DNA from: Bog-159 sp963843255 | Lineage (GTDB): Bacteria; Acidobacteriota; Terriglobia; Bryobacterales; Bryobacteraceae | Assembly: GCA_963843255.1 (NCBI GenBank) | Contig: CAWJJQ010000009.1 | Coordinates: forward strand, 248,001 to 312,000 | DNA: 64,000 nucleotides | Reading direction: 5' to 3' | Shown here: positions 8,736-17,615 of the stretch, one piece after another | Layout: every line of letters starts with the position of its first letter | How positions within the stretch are numbered: position 1 is the stretch's first letter | Translations under genes and position numbers: made by a program | Notes under the pieces: generated by a model | What the model was told of the DNA's origin: nothing | The model's input: only the letters and a program-made list of their open reading frames with translations | Databases searched by the model: none

Positions 8736-9350
8736 CGCGATCTGGTTGATGTACTTGTTTTCGGAAACCGCGATGGTCAAGCCGTCGAGGCGGTTCACGT
8801 GCATCATCACGTGCACGTCGGAGCTGCCGTCGCCGACGTAGACGATACGGTCACGGCTCAGCGGCAGCGCCGCGCGCAACTGGTCGAGCACCGCTACCTT
8901 ACCGTATCCTGCGGGCACGCGGACAATGGATTGGATCTCGCCGCTTTCCGGATCGTAGTGGAACCGGGAGCCGAAGATGTGATCGTCAGCCACGATGCCT
9001 TCGAGCGCCGACTGAATCACCTCCTGCGGCGCGGCCGAGACCACGTAGAACGAAAAGCGGCAGCCCTCCAGATTGGCCAGCAATTGTGATAACAGCCTGA
9101 TATTCTGCTTCACGCGGATGCGTTTGCCAGCCTCGATCAGATGTTCTTTGCGCACGCGCCGGTACTCGGGATCGTGCAACAACAGGTAGGCAAGCTCGCC
9201 ACCCTGTTGCACCATGTGGATTCTGGATAATCCCTGGATCTTCTCCACGAAGTTATTAGCCCCGATCAATTCACTCAGCACAATACCGGAATCGTTGAAA
9301 CTCAAGGTCTGATCGAAGTCGCTGACAAACAAATAGTCTTTCGTTCTCAC
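8733..9350 (-). CDS. HAD-superfamily (subfamily IB-like) phosphatase, truncated by amber codon
   Basis: A 205-residue phosphatase-type HAD protein. Motif I is SDFDQTLSFND (nucleophile and acid Asp), motif II the Ser in VVSAAPQE, motif III the Lys in GYGKVAVL, and motif IV YVGDGSSD. The cap region between motifs I and II resembles phosphoserine-phosphatase-type enzymes; the substrate is unknown. The start is probably GTG at 9350 (MRTKDYLF); GTG at 9386 is the alternative. The frame meets TAG at 8735-8733 but stays open afterwards to 8529, so the intact protein was probably about 70 residues longer. It is divergent from the GntR-type regulator. Confidence 0.8.
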   Translation of the reverse strand: MRTKDYLFVSDFDQTLSFNDSGIVLSELIGANNFVEKIQGLSRIHMVQQGGELAYLLLHDPEYRRVRKEHLIEAGKRIRVKQNIRLLSQLLANLEGCRFSFYVVSAAPQEVIQSALEGIVADDHIFGSRFHYDPESGEIQSIVRVPAGYGKVAVLDQLRAALPLSRDRIVYVGDGSSDVHVMMHVNRLDGLTIAVSENKYINQIA

Positions 9351-9414
9351 TTCCAGGTCCGTGTGCGCATGTAGTTCGGCCTCCACTATTTTGGATGTGC
9401 CGCACGCCGCCACG

Positions 9415-9443
9415 TTGCCATACAGATGTATGAAAGCTGTAAT
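9415..9443 (+). promoter_or_regulatory. sigma70-type promoter of the GntR/LacI-type regulator
   Basis: TTGCCA (9415-9420), a 17-base spacer and TGTAAT (9438-9443) match the sigma70 consensus at five of six positions in each box. The predicted transcription start falls at about 9450, next to the ATG at 9451, so the mRNA may be leaderless. This also favours 9451 over the upstream ATG at 9430. Confidence 0.5.
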
Positions 9444-9450
9444 ATCAGAT

Positions 9451-10599
9451 ATGCCTCGCAAATTCACCGCAGAACCCCACGCGCCCAAGTACCAGCAGGT
9501 GTTCGAGAATCTGTCGCGTGAGATCTTGTCGGGGAAATACAAGCCCGGACAGAAGTTTCCGAGCGAGGCGGCGCTGGTGCAGCAATTCCGCACCTCGCGC
9601 ATCACCATCGGCCGCGCGTTGCGGGATCTGACCCAGCGCGGCCTCGTGGAGCGCATCGCCGGATCCGGGACCTATGTGCGCCAGGCGCACGCCGTCGGCG
9701 ACGGTCTCCTGTTCGGGCTGCTGATTCCGGGGCTGGGACAAACCGAGATCTTCGAGCCGATCTGCCAGGGGATCGCCAGCGCACCGCAGTCGAGCAAGCA
9801 CGCTCTGCTGTGGGGGCATACGGATGAAGTCCAAAAGTCGCCGGAGGAACCCGCGTTGGCGCTCTGCGATCAGTTCGTGGAGCGAGGCGTTTCGGGTGTC
9901 TTCTTTGCGCCTCTGGAGATGACGCCGCAAGCACGGGAGACGAACCTGACCATCCTCGCGCGGCTCGACAAGGCGCGCATTCCCGTGGTGCTGCTGGACC
10001 GCTGCGTGCTGCCGTATCCGGAGCGCAGCCGGCACGACCTGGTGGGCATCGACAACCGGCGCGCTGCATATATGGCGACGGAACATCTGCTACGGCTGGG
10101 GCTGAAGCGGATCACGTTCCTGGCGCGTGCGGGGGCGGCGCCCACCGTGGACGCGCGGGCGGCGGGATTTCGCGAGACCCTGCTCGCGAACGGTTGGGAC
10201 CTGAAGAACGGCCCGGTCCATCGCGTGGATGCCATCGAGACAGCCAGCATCATGCCACTGCTGAAGCACTACCGGCCGGGCGATGGGTTCGTTTGCGCAA
10301 ACGACCGGATCGCCGGCGAACTGATGCACGTGCTGCTGTCGGCGGGCTATCGCATACCAACTGACGTACGCATCGTGGGGATCGACGATGTAGAGTATGC
10401 CAGCCTGCTGCCGGTGCCGCTGACCACGGTGCACCAGCCGTGCCGCGAGATCGGGGAAGCCGCCATGGTGGCCATGCTGGCGCGTATCGAGCAGCCGCGT
10501 ATGCTGGTGCGCGACATTCTGCTGGACTGCCGGCTGGTTATCCGGCAGTCGTCCGGGGCGCCAGAATCCGGTCTATCCGCTGCAGTTCGTCCGCGCTGA
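9451..10599 (+). CDS. GntR-type DNA-binding / LacI-type sensor chimeric regulator (AraR-like)
   Basis: A 382-residue cytosolic regulator. Residues about 13-76 are a GntR winged helix (YQQVFENLSREILSGKYKPG, PSEAALVQQF, GSGTYV). Residues about 85-370 are a periplasmic-binding-protein-like sensor of the LacI type (GVSGVFFAPLE, VLLDRC, VGIDNRRAAYMATEHLLRLG, FVCANDRIAGELM, VGIDDVEYASL). This architecture is known from AraR, which responds to a sugar. It converges on the phosphorylase operon and is therefore a good candidate for controlling it; that is inference. Its end overlaps the aldo/keto reductase gene by 62 bases. Confidence 0.9.
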   Translation: MPRKFTAEPHAPKYQQVFENLSREILSGKYKPGQKFPSEAALVQQFRTSRITIGRALRDLTQRGLVERIAGSGTYVRQAHAVGDGLLFGLLIPGLGQTEIFEPICQGIASAPQSSKHALLWGHTDEVQKSPEEPALALCDQFVERGVSGVFFAPLEMTPQARETNLTILARLDKARIPVVLLDRCVLPYPERSRHDLVGIDNRRAAYMATEHLLRLGLKRITFLARAGAAPTVDARAAGFRETLLANGWDLKNGPVHRVDAIETASIMPLLKHYRPGDGFVCANDRIAGELMHVLLSAGYRIPTDVRIVGIDDVEYASLLPVPLTTVHQPCREIGEAAMVAMLARIEQPRMLVRDILLDCRLVIRQSSGAPESGLSAAVRPR

Positions 10600-11543
10600 A
10601 ATCGATGCGGCGCGAGCGCGCCCACGCACTGGTCGATCTGCTCCGTCCGGCTGGCCCCGATCAGCGCGCTGGCCATCACGCCGTGGCGCAGTACCCAGGC
10701 CAGCGACAACTGCGCCAGCGTCTGTCCGCGCTCACCCGCAATCGCGCCCAGCGCCCGCACCTGTGCCACGCGCTCCACGCTGACGTCCGACTGCTTCAGG
10801 AACGTACCCGGCTTCGATGCGCGCGAGCCGGCCGGAATGCCCTGCAGGTAGCGGTCTGTGAGCAGGCCCTGCGCCAGCGGCGAAAACGCGATGCCACCCA
10901 CGCCCTCCGCCGCCAGCGTCGCGAACAGGTCGTCCTCCGGCGTGCGCACGAACATGGAGTACTTCATCTGGTGGATCAGGCAAGGCGTGCCGAGTTGGCG
11001 AAGGGCGGCGACGGCGCGCGTGGTCTGCTCCGGGCCGTAATTCGAGATCCCCGCGTACAGCGCCTTACCCGCGCGCACGGCGCTATCCAGAGCCAACATG
11101 GTTTCTTCCACCGGCGTATCGGGGTCCGGCCGGTGCGAATAGAAGATATCGACGTAGTCGAGACCCATGCGGCGCAGGCTTTGATCCAGGCTCGCCAGCA
11201 CGTATTTGCGGGAACCCCATTCGCCGTAGGGGCCGGGCCACATCAGGTAGCCAGCCTTAGAGGAGATGATCAACTCATCGCGCCAGGCGCCCAGATCCGC
11301 GCGCAGCGCGCGGCCGAAATTTTCTTCCGCGGAGCCTGGCGGCGGACCGTAGTTATTGGCCAGATCGAAGTGCGTGATGCCGAGATCGAAGGCGCGGCAC
11401 AACATCACGCGCATGTTCTCGAACGTGTCCACGCCGCCGAAATTATGCCAGAGCCCTAGCGAAATGGCTGGCAGGCGCAGGCCGCTCCGGCCGCAGCGGC
11501 GATAGATCATCTGGTCGTAGCGCTTCTCGTCAGGCAGGTACAT
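10538..11543 (-). CDS. aldo/keto reductase (YghZ/Gpr-like), apparent C-terminal frameshift
   Basis: NADPH-dependent aldo/keto reductase of the YghZ type, which in E. coli reduces L-glyceraldehyde 3-phosphate. The N-terminus (MYLPDEKRYDQM, CGRSGLRLPAISLGLWHNFG) is diagnostic; the catalytic tetrad is in DLANNYG (Asp, Tyr), SSKAG (Lys) and YSHRPD (His). I chose the ATG at 11543. After IGASRTEQIDQCV the raw frame turns into nonsense and runs on to 10347. Removing one base from the CCC run at 10621-10623 restores ARSRRIDFSADELQRIDRIL and a stop at 10538, giving 334 residues. The start overlaps the GH94 stop by 14 bases: last gene of the operon. Confidence 0.85.
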
Positions 11544-13992
11544 GCGGATCTCCAACACTAACTTCTACGGTAACCTCGGTATGGCCGGCGGCCGAAAGGG
11601 GAACCAGGTGGCCGTCGACAGGCTGCCCATCGACTGTCAGTGCAACAGCATTTCCGGGGCCCGCGCGCCGCACGGTGATGTCGTACGTCACGCCGCGGAA
11701 CCGGCGGACGGCGTGGAACCCGGTCCAGCGCTCGGGAATCGCCGGCGCGATTTCCAGCCCGTCATACGCCGGCCGAATTCCGAGAATCCATTGTGTGATG
11801 GCGTAGTAATTCCAGGCTGCCGTGCCGGTGAGCCAGGAGTTCTTCGCCTCACCATGCGTCGGCGCATCGCGCCCCGCGATCATCTGCGCGTAGACGTACG
11901 GCTCGCAGCGGTGCACGTCGCTGATGGGCTCGCGCGCCGACGGGTTGATGCGCGAATAGTAGTCGTGGGCGGCGTCGCCATTGCCGGCCATGGCTTCGGC
12001 GATGATCACCCAGGGATTGTTGTGGCAGAAGATGCCCGCGTTCTCTTTGTAGCCGGGCGGGTAAGAAGAGATCTCGCCCAGTTCCAGGTAATATCGTGAA
12101 TATGCCGGCTGCTGCAGCACGATCCCATGCGGCGTAGCCAGATGTTTGCGCACCGATTCGAGCGCGCGCCGCGCCAGGCCGTCCTCCAGGCCGATACCCG
12201 CCAGGATACAGAACCCTTGCGGCTCGATGAAAATCTTTCCCTCGGCGCATTCCTTCGACCCGACCTTGCGCCCGAAGTCGTCATAGGCGCGCACGAACCA
12301 TTCGCCGTCCCAACCGTGCTGGCGAACGGTCTGCTCCATGCGCGCGCCTTCCGCCAGATAGCCGGCGGCTTCGTCCCTGTGCCCGCTGTGCCGCGCGATG
12401 GCCGCCAGTTCCTTGGCCGCCAGCACGAAGAGCCCGCCGATGAATACCGACTCCGCGACTTTGCCTTCCTTGTTGGTGGTGGTCTGGAACGATTGGCCGG
12501 GCGTATCGGAGAAGCAGTTGAGGTTCAGGCAATCGTTCCAATCGGCGCGCCCGATCAGCGGCAGCCCGTGCGGTCCCAGCCGCTCCAGCGTGTAGCGGAA
12601 GCTGCGCTGTAAGTGCTCATAGAGCGGTTTCTGCGAACCGGATTGATTGTCGTATTCGACCAGTTCCTCTAGAATGCTCCAGTCGCCGGTCTCTTTCAGA
12701 TAGGCCGCGACTCCGATGATCAGCCAGTGCGGATCGTCGTTGAAATTACCGCCCACATCGTTGTTGCCCTTCTTGGTAAGCGGCTGGTATTGATGATAAG
12801 CGCCGCCCGAGGGAAGTTGTGTGGCCGCCAGGTCGAGGATGCGTTCGCGGGCGCGCTCCGGAATCATGTGCACGAAGCCCAGCAGATCCTGGTTCGAATC
12901 GCGGAATCCCAGCCCGCGCCCGATCCCGGATTCGTAGAACGAGGCCGAGCGCGACATATTGAACGTCGCCATGCACTGGTAAGCGTTCCACACATTGACC
13001 ATCCGGTCGGTATGGATGTCCGGCGTTTCCACGCGGCAGATGCCCAGCAGCCCGTCCCAATACGCACGCAGATTTTGGAATGCCGCGTCCACGTTGGCTG
13101 GAATCAGGTACCTGGTGATCACCGGCTTCACGGTCTTCTTATTCACAATCTGCGAGCCGGGCGGATCGAACTTCTCGTCTTTCCCGTTCTCGTGATAGCC
13201 CAAAACAAAAAGAATCTGGCGCGTTTCGCCGGGCTGCAGCACCAGCCGCACATGATGCGAGCCGATGGGCGCCCAGCCGTGGGCCTCAGAACCGAATGAG
13301 TCACCACGCTCCACCGCCGCGGGCCGATCCCATCCGCGCGTGTTGCCCAGAAACACGTCGCGTTGCGTGTCGAATCCCGCCGGTTCGGCAGAACAGGCGA
13401 ACCAGGCAAAGTGATCGCGCCGCTCCCGGTACTCGGTCTTGTGATAGATCACATTGTCGTCGATCTCCACTTCGCCGATGCTGAAATTGCGCTGGAAATT
13501 GGTGGAATCGTCCTGCGCATCCCACAGGCAGAATTCGACGGCGGAGAAAACGGAAAGCGCGGCGGGCGCCTGGCGGTGGTTGGTCACTACAAACTGCCAG
13601 ATCTCCAGGTTCTCATCCAGCGGAACGAAATAGCGCGTGCTGGCCTGAATGCCGCGGCGCCGGGAGCTGATGGTGCTGTAGCCCATGCCGTGGCGGCAAG
13701 TGTATTGCTCCAGGTCGCTGTGCGTAGGCTGCCAGGAAGGCGACCAGTAATCGCCCGTCTCGTTGTCGCGCAGATAAATGTAGCGGCCGCCGGTATCGAA
13801 CGGGACGTTGTTATAGCGATAACGCGTGATGCGGCGCAAGCGCGCGTCCCGGTAAAACGAATAACCGCCCGCGGTGTGGGAAACGATGCCAAAGTAATTC
13901 TGGCATCCCAGATAGTTGATCCATGGCAGGGGCGTATCTGGCCGGGTAATGACGTATTCCCGGTTCTTATCGTCAAAATAGCCGTATTGCAT
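11530..13992 (-). CDS. GH94 cellobiose phosphorylase
   Basis: An 820-residue cytosolic GH94 enzyme, full length for cellobiose phosphorylase. It would split cellobiose with phosphate into glucose 1-phosphate and glucose. Landmarks: N-terminal YGYFDDKNREYVITRPDTPLPWINYLG, the GLGFRDSNQDLLGF segment, and the ADWNDCLNL motif (about 483-491) with the general acid Asp. There is no signal peptide. It lies nine bases after the epimerase gene in the same operon. Other GH94 activities (cellodextrin or laminaribiose phosphorolysis) remain possible, but overall similarity is closest to the cellobiose type. Confidence 0.92.
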   Translation of the reverse strand: MQYGYFDDKNREYVITRPDTPLPWINYLGCQNYFGIVSHTAGGYSFYRDARLRRITRYRYNNVPFDTGGRYIYLRDNETGDYWSPSWQPTHSDLEQYTCRHGMGYSTISSRRRGIQASTRYFVPLDENLEIWQFVVTNHRQAPAALSVFSAVEFCLWDAQDDSTNFQRNFSIGEVEIDDNVIYHKTEYRERRDHFAWFACSAEPAGFDTQRDVFLGNTRGWDRPAAVERGDSFGSEAHGWAPIGSHHVRLVLQPGETRQILFVLGYHENGKDEKFDPPGSQIVNKKTVKPVITRYLIPANVDAAFQNLRAYWDGLLGICRVETPDIHTDRMVNVWNAYQCMATFNMSRSASFYESGIGRGLGFRDSNQDLLGFVHMIPERARERILDLAATQLPSGGAYHQYQPLTKKGNNDVGGNFNDDPHWLIIGVAAYLKETGDWSILEELVEYDNQSGSQKPLYEHLQRSFRYTLERLGPHGLPLIGRADWNDCLNLNCFSDTPGQSFQTTTNKEGKVAESVFIGGLFVLAAKELAAIARHSGHRDEAAGYLAEGARMEQTVRQHGWDGEWFVRAYDDFGRKVGSKECAEGKIFIEPQGFCILAGIGLEDGLARRALESVRKHLATPHGIVLQQPAYSRYYLELGEISSYPPGYKENAGIFCHNNPWVIIAEAMAGNGDAAHDYYSRINPSAREPISDVHRCEPYVYAQMIAGRDAPTHGEAKNSWLTGTAAWNYYAITQWILGIRPAYDGLEIAPAIPERWTGFHAVRRFRGVTYDITVRRAGPGNAVALTVDGQPVDGHLVPLSAAGHTEVTVEVSVGDPHVPA

Positions 13993-14001
13993 ATGCGTTT
14001 C

Positions 14002-15201
14002 TCAGTGGAGGCGCTCCATCATCTCGAGGCAGACGCGGCCGTTATGATACGGGCATTTCCATGCGCCCACCAGGCACGCATCCGGATCCTCTTCCGCCTT
14101 CCAGGGCGTGCCGTCGGGCTTCAGCTTGGCATGCCATTCGCCGTGAACCTTGTCCACGATCCTGTCCTCAATGTATTCCCAGGCGCGCCAGGCCGCCGTG
14201 CGAAAGTGCTCCTGCCCGCTCACCTGCCACGCATTGTAGAAACCCACCACCGCTTCGGCCTGCGCCCACCAATGCTTGTTCGGATCGACCAGCCGCCCGT
14301 GCGACGCTTCGTAGAAAAGGCTGCCATCCTGGTCGAGGCCTTCGTCATAAACCGCCTGCGCCATGTGGACCGCCAGTTCGCGGGCGCGCGCGATCAACGC
14401 CCGGTCGCCCCCAGCTTCCGCCGCTTCCTGGATCAGCCAACTGCCTTCGATATCGTGGCCGAAAGAAACATGGTCCGTCAGCGAGTTCCACTCATTGTCG
14501 AAGAACATTCTGAAATGGCTACCTGCTACGATGCGATCCATGGTCACTTCGAGCAGGCACTTCTGCCTCGCCAACAGACCCGGATCGGGCCATGCGTGCA
14601 GCAGGTTGGTGTACGCCTCCAGCACGTGCAGATGCGTGTTCATCGACTTCGGACAGTTCAGGTCTTTCTCGCTCAGCCGCAGATCGTCGAGCGCGTTCCA
14701 ATCGCGCGCCCGCGCTTCCAGGTATCCGCCATATACCGGCTCGGCGCTTCGCTCTTCGATCAGATGGTAAAGCTGCCGCGCAAGGTCGCGGCTCTCCGCA
14801 AGGCCAGTCGCCCGATAGTATTCCGCCAGGCCGTAAATGGCGAACGCCTGCGCGTAGATTTGCTTGCGATCCGAAACAGGATTGCCCAGATAATCGAGCA
14901 TCCAATAAATGCCGCCGAATTCCTTATCCACGAACTGATCGGCGATATATTGGTACGCCCAATCGGCTGTCTCGCGATACGCACTGTCCCCCAGCCTGCG
15001 CGCCGCGGCCGAAAAAGTCCAGAGAATGCGCGCGTTGACGACGGCCGCGCGCGGCGCCCGCGTATCCACCTTCCCCTGGCAATCGACCACGCCATAGAAG
15101 CCGCCATGCTCACGATCCACGGTGTAGCGCATCCAGAATGGCAGGATGTTCCCGGTCAGTTCCCCGCGGAAACGCTCCGCCCACTCCCGGTTGCTGATCA
15201 T
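14002..15201 (-). CDS. cellobiose 2-epimerase (AGE family)
   Basis: A 399-residue alpha6/alpha6-barrel epimerase that interconverts the reducing-end glucose and mannose of beta-1,4-disaccharides. Family blocks are clear: PKSMNTHLHVLEAYTNLL, HDIEGSWLIQEAAE, HWWAQAEAVVGFYNAW and WKCPYHNGRVCLEMM, with the metal-free catalytic His residues. The start is ATG at 15201, overlapping the GH130 stop by four bases (ATGA); upstream sequence in this frame belongs to the GH130 gene. Next to GH130 its likely job is conversion of mannobiose to mannosyl-glucose. Confidence 0.92.
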   Translation of the reverse strand: MISNREWAERFRGELTGNILPFWMRYTVDREHGGFYGVVDCQGKVDTRAPRAAVVNARILWTFSAAARRLGDSAYRETADWAYQYIADQFVDKEFGGIYWMLDYLGNPVSDRKQIYAQAFAIYGLAEYYRATGLAESRDLARQLYHLIEERSAEPVYGGYLEARARDWNALDDLRLSEKDLNCPKSMNTHLHVLEAYTNLLHAWPDPGLLARQKCLLEVTMDRIVAGSHFRMFFDNEWNSLTDHVSFGHDIEGSWLIQEAAEAGGDRALIARARELAVHMAQAVYDEGLDQDGSLFYEASHGRLVDPNKHWWAQAEAVVGFYNAWQVSGQEHFRTAAWRAWEYIEDRIVDKVHGEWHAKLKPDGTPWKAEEDPDACLVGAWKCPYHNGRVCLEMMERLH

Positions 15202-16376
15202 TGCGCGAACCGCTGCAGATTCTTGTCGATTAGTGCGATCCGCTGGCGCACGCACAAAGCGCTGCGCAGCGGATCGGCAGGCGTATTCAGCACATAATCG
15301 AGCAGGCGATCCACGGTGGTGGTGGCAACATAAGTGCGCGTATCGGAAGCGCCGTAATAGATGAAGACGTCGTTGCCGCGCGCCACCCAGCCGTTCGAGA
15401 ACGCTACGTTTGAAACATCGCCGGTGCGCTCCTCGCCTTGCGGAGCCAGAAAATAGCCGCCCGGCCGCCCGATCACTTTGTAAGGCTCGCCCAGGTCGCA
15501 CAGAAAACAGTACAGGACGTAGCGCAAACCAGCGGCCGTGTTCCGCACCCCGTGCGCCAGGTGCAGCCAGCCTTTGGCGGTCTTGATCGGCGCCGGTCCC
15601 AGGCCGTTCTTCACTTCGTTGATGGTGTGGTATTCGCGCCGTTCGATGATGATCTCTTCGCCGATCACGGCGTGCTCCACATTTTCGGCCAGCCCCCAGC
15701 CGATGCCGCCGCCGCGTCCCGCTTCGATGAAACTATCCTGCGGGCGCGTGTAGAAGGCGTATTTGCCGTTGACGAATTCGGGATGCAGCACGCAATTGCG
15801 CTGCTGCGCGGAGGGCGTCCTCAGGTCGTCCAAACGTTCCCAGGTCTTTAGATCGCGCGTGCGGGCGATCCCGCATTGCGCCACCGCGGACGAAAGATCG
15901 CCCGGCGCCGCTTGCGGATCTTTCCGCTCCGCGCAGAACAGCCCGTAGATCCAGCCGTCGGCGTGCGCCGTCAGCCGCATGTCGTAAACATTAGTCTCCG
16001 GCTCGGGACCTTCCGGCATGACGACCGGATAGTCCCAGAAGCGGAAACCATCGATGCCCCTGACGCTCTCGGCCACCGCGAAAAATGACTTCCGGTCGAC
16101 GCCCTCCACGCGCGCCATCAGCACGATTTTGCCGTTCCATTCCATGGCGCCTACGTTGAACGCCGCATTGACGGCCAGGCGTTCCATTAGAAACGGATTG
16201 GATGCCGGATGGAAGTCGTAGCGCCAGGTCAGAGGCGCATGCGCCGCCGTCAACACCGGATATCGGTAGCGCTGGAACCAGCCGCTAGGTTCGGGCAGCG
16301 GCTCGTTGGGGTGCTGGATGAGTTGCTCGTGATCGCGAACCAATTCGTCCAGCCGCCGCTGAAACTCTTTTGTCAT
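15198..16376 (-). CDS. GH130 4-O-beta-D-mannosyl-D-glucose phosphorylase
   Basis: A 392-residue cytosolic GH130 enzyme of subfamily 1 type. It would phosphorolyse beta-1,4-mannosyl-glucose to mannose 1-phosphate and glucose. The five-bladed propeller carries NVYDMRLT with the proton-donor Asp at residue 132, matching Asp131 of the Bacteroides enzyme. HPEFVNGKYAFYTRPQDSF and GLGPAPIKTAKGWLHLAHGV are further family blocks. It is the first gene of the operon, followed by the 2-epimerase through an ATGA overlap; that gene pair is the established mannobiose pathway signature. It is divergent from the GH5 gene. Confidence 0.93.
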   Translation of the reverse strand: MTKEFQRRLDELVRDHEQLIQHPNEPLPEPSGWFQRYRYPVLTAAHAPLTWRYDFHPASNPFLMERLAVNAAFNVGAMEWNGKIVLMARVEGVDRKSFFAVAESVRGIDGFRFWDYPVVMPEGPEPETNVYDMRLTAHADGWIYGLFCAERKDPQAAPGDLSSAVAQCGIARTRDLKTWERLDDLRTPSAQQRNCVLHPEFVNGKYAFYTRPQDSFIEAGRGGGIGWGLAENVEHAVIGEEIIIERREYHTINEVKNGLGPAPIKTAKGWLHLAHGVRNTAAGLRYVLYCFLCDLGEPYKVIGRPGGYFLAPQGEERTGDVSNVAFSNGWVARGNDVFIYYGASDTRTYVATTTVDRLLDYVLNTPADPLRSALCVRQRIALIDKNLQRFAQ

Positions 16377-16412
16377 AGCGTTTTAAAGAACCTGCGCAAA
16401 ACGGGGCCACGG

Positions 16413-16459
16413 CCGCGCCGCCACGATCCTGAGAATTTCTGCCCTGCTCAGCGGCGCGG
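16413..16459. promoter_or_regulatory. inverted repeat in the GH130/GH5 divergent control region
   Basis: CCGCGCCGC (16413-16421) and GCGGCGCGG (16451-16459) form a perfect nine-base inverted repeat, with a smaller CTGAG/CTCAG pair nested inside. It lies between the two divergent sugar-hydrolase transcription units. It could be a leader hairpin of the minus-strand operon or a protein-binding site. No T-tract follows. G+C-rich repeats also arise by chance, so confidence is low. Confidence 0.3.
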
Positions 16460-16541
16460 ACACGCGGCCCCTTTGCGCTTGGATTTGGACGCTTTATCAT
16501 ACCCCGCGGCAGATTAGGAGTTAAAGTATTGAACGTACGAA

Positions 16542-17609
16542 ATGAGGTATCGCATGCGATCGATCTTCTGCGCGGCTTTGCTGAGTGCTGCGCTATTGCC
16601 CGCCCAGTCCGCGGAGAAGCGGACTCATCAATGGTGGAACGAGTCGCCCGTTGGCGCGCGCCCTTATACGACCGCAGCCAAAAAGATGGCGCTGATTTCC
16701 GTCAAAGGCAATAAATTTGTCGATCCGCAGGGCAAGACGGTTTTGTTCCGCGGCATGTCCATCGCCGATCCCGACAAGCTCGAAGTGCAGGGTCATTGGA
16801 GTAAAGACCATTTCGCCAAGGCCAAAGAAATGGGCGCCATGATCGTCCGCATTCCCGTGCATCCCGTGGCGTGGCGCGAGCGCACACCGGCCGAATATCT
16901 GAAGCTGCTGGACCAGGCGGTGGAATGGTGCACGGATCTCGATCTGTACATCGACCTGGATTGGCACTCCATCGGCAACCTGACCACCGGCCTCTTCCAG
17001 GATCCCATGTACGATACCTCGCAGCAGGAAACCTACAATTTCTGGCGCACCGCGGCCCGGCACTTCGCCGGTCACAATACCATCGCGTTTTTCGAACTGT
17101 TCAACGAGCCGACCACCTTCCGCAACCAGTTGGGACCGGTCAATTGGATGGAGTGGAAGAAGATGCAGGAGGACCTGATCGCCATCATCCGCGCCTACAA
17201 CCCGCAGGTGATTCCGCTGGTCGCCGGATTCGACTGGGCCTATGACCTGACTCCCTTGCTGCTCGCGCCGGTCGCCGCGGACGGCATCGGCTACGTGACG
17301 CATCCGTATGCGAACAAGCGGCCTCGCCCATGGGAGCCGAAGTGGGAAGAAGATTTCGGATTCGCGGCCGCCAAGTATCCCGTGGTTGCCACCGAATTCG
17401 GCGGATTCGCCGCGCCCGGCACACCGGGCGACAGCGTCCAGGCCCAATATGGACCCGCCATCATCAAGTACCTCGAAGCGAAAGGCATCAGTTGGATGGT
17501 CTGGTGCTTCGACCCGGAATGGGGGCCCACGCTGATCGGCAACTGGGAATACAAGCTCACGCCGTCCGGAGAGTTTGCCCGGCAGGCATTTCGGGGCGGC
17601 CGCGACTAG
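16542..17609 (+). CDS. secreted glycoside hydrolase family 5
   Basis: A 355-residue exported TIM-barrel glycosidase with a signal peptide over about residues 1-23. Catalytic acid/base Glu is in FELFNEP (E189), nucleophile Glu in VVATEFGG (E285), and other GH5 blocks are FRGMSIADPDKL, VRIPVHPVAW, YIDLDWHSIGN and SWMVWCFDPEW. GH5 includes endo-glucanases and endo-mannanases. The position opposite the mannosylglucose phosphorylase operon suggests a glucomannan or mannan backbone, but sequence alone does not settle this. Alternative start ATG at 16554. Its stop lies six bases from that of tpiA. Confidence 0.9.
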   Translation: MRYRMRSIFCAALLSAALLPAQSAEKRTHQWWNESPVGARPYTTAAKKMALISVKGNKFVDPQGKTVLFRGMSIADPDKLEVQGHWSKDHFAKAKEMGAMIVRIPVHPVAWRERTPAEYLKLLDQAVEWCTDLDLYIDLDWHSIGNLTTGLFQDPMYDTSQQETYNFWRTAARHFAGHNTIAFFELFNEPTTFRNQLGPVNWMEWKKMQEDLIAIIRAYNPQVIPLVAGFDWAYDLTPLLLAPVAADGIGYVTHPYANKRPRPWEPKWEEDFGFAAAKYPVVATEFGGFAAPGTPGDSVQAQYGPAIIKYLEAKGISWMVWCFDPEWGPTLIGNWEYKLTPSGEFARQAFRGGRD

Positions 17610-17615
17610 CTCCCA

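Noticed and set aside
13363..15297. Plus-strand open frame of 644 codons across the GH94 and epimerase genes
   Set aside because: It is the antisense shadow of two well-supported genes in G+C-rich DNA; the text is low-complexity Arg/Ala/Pro without domains.
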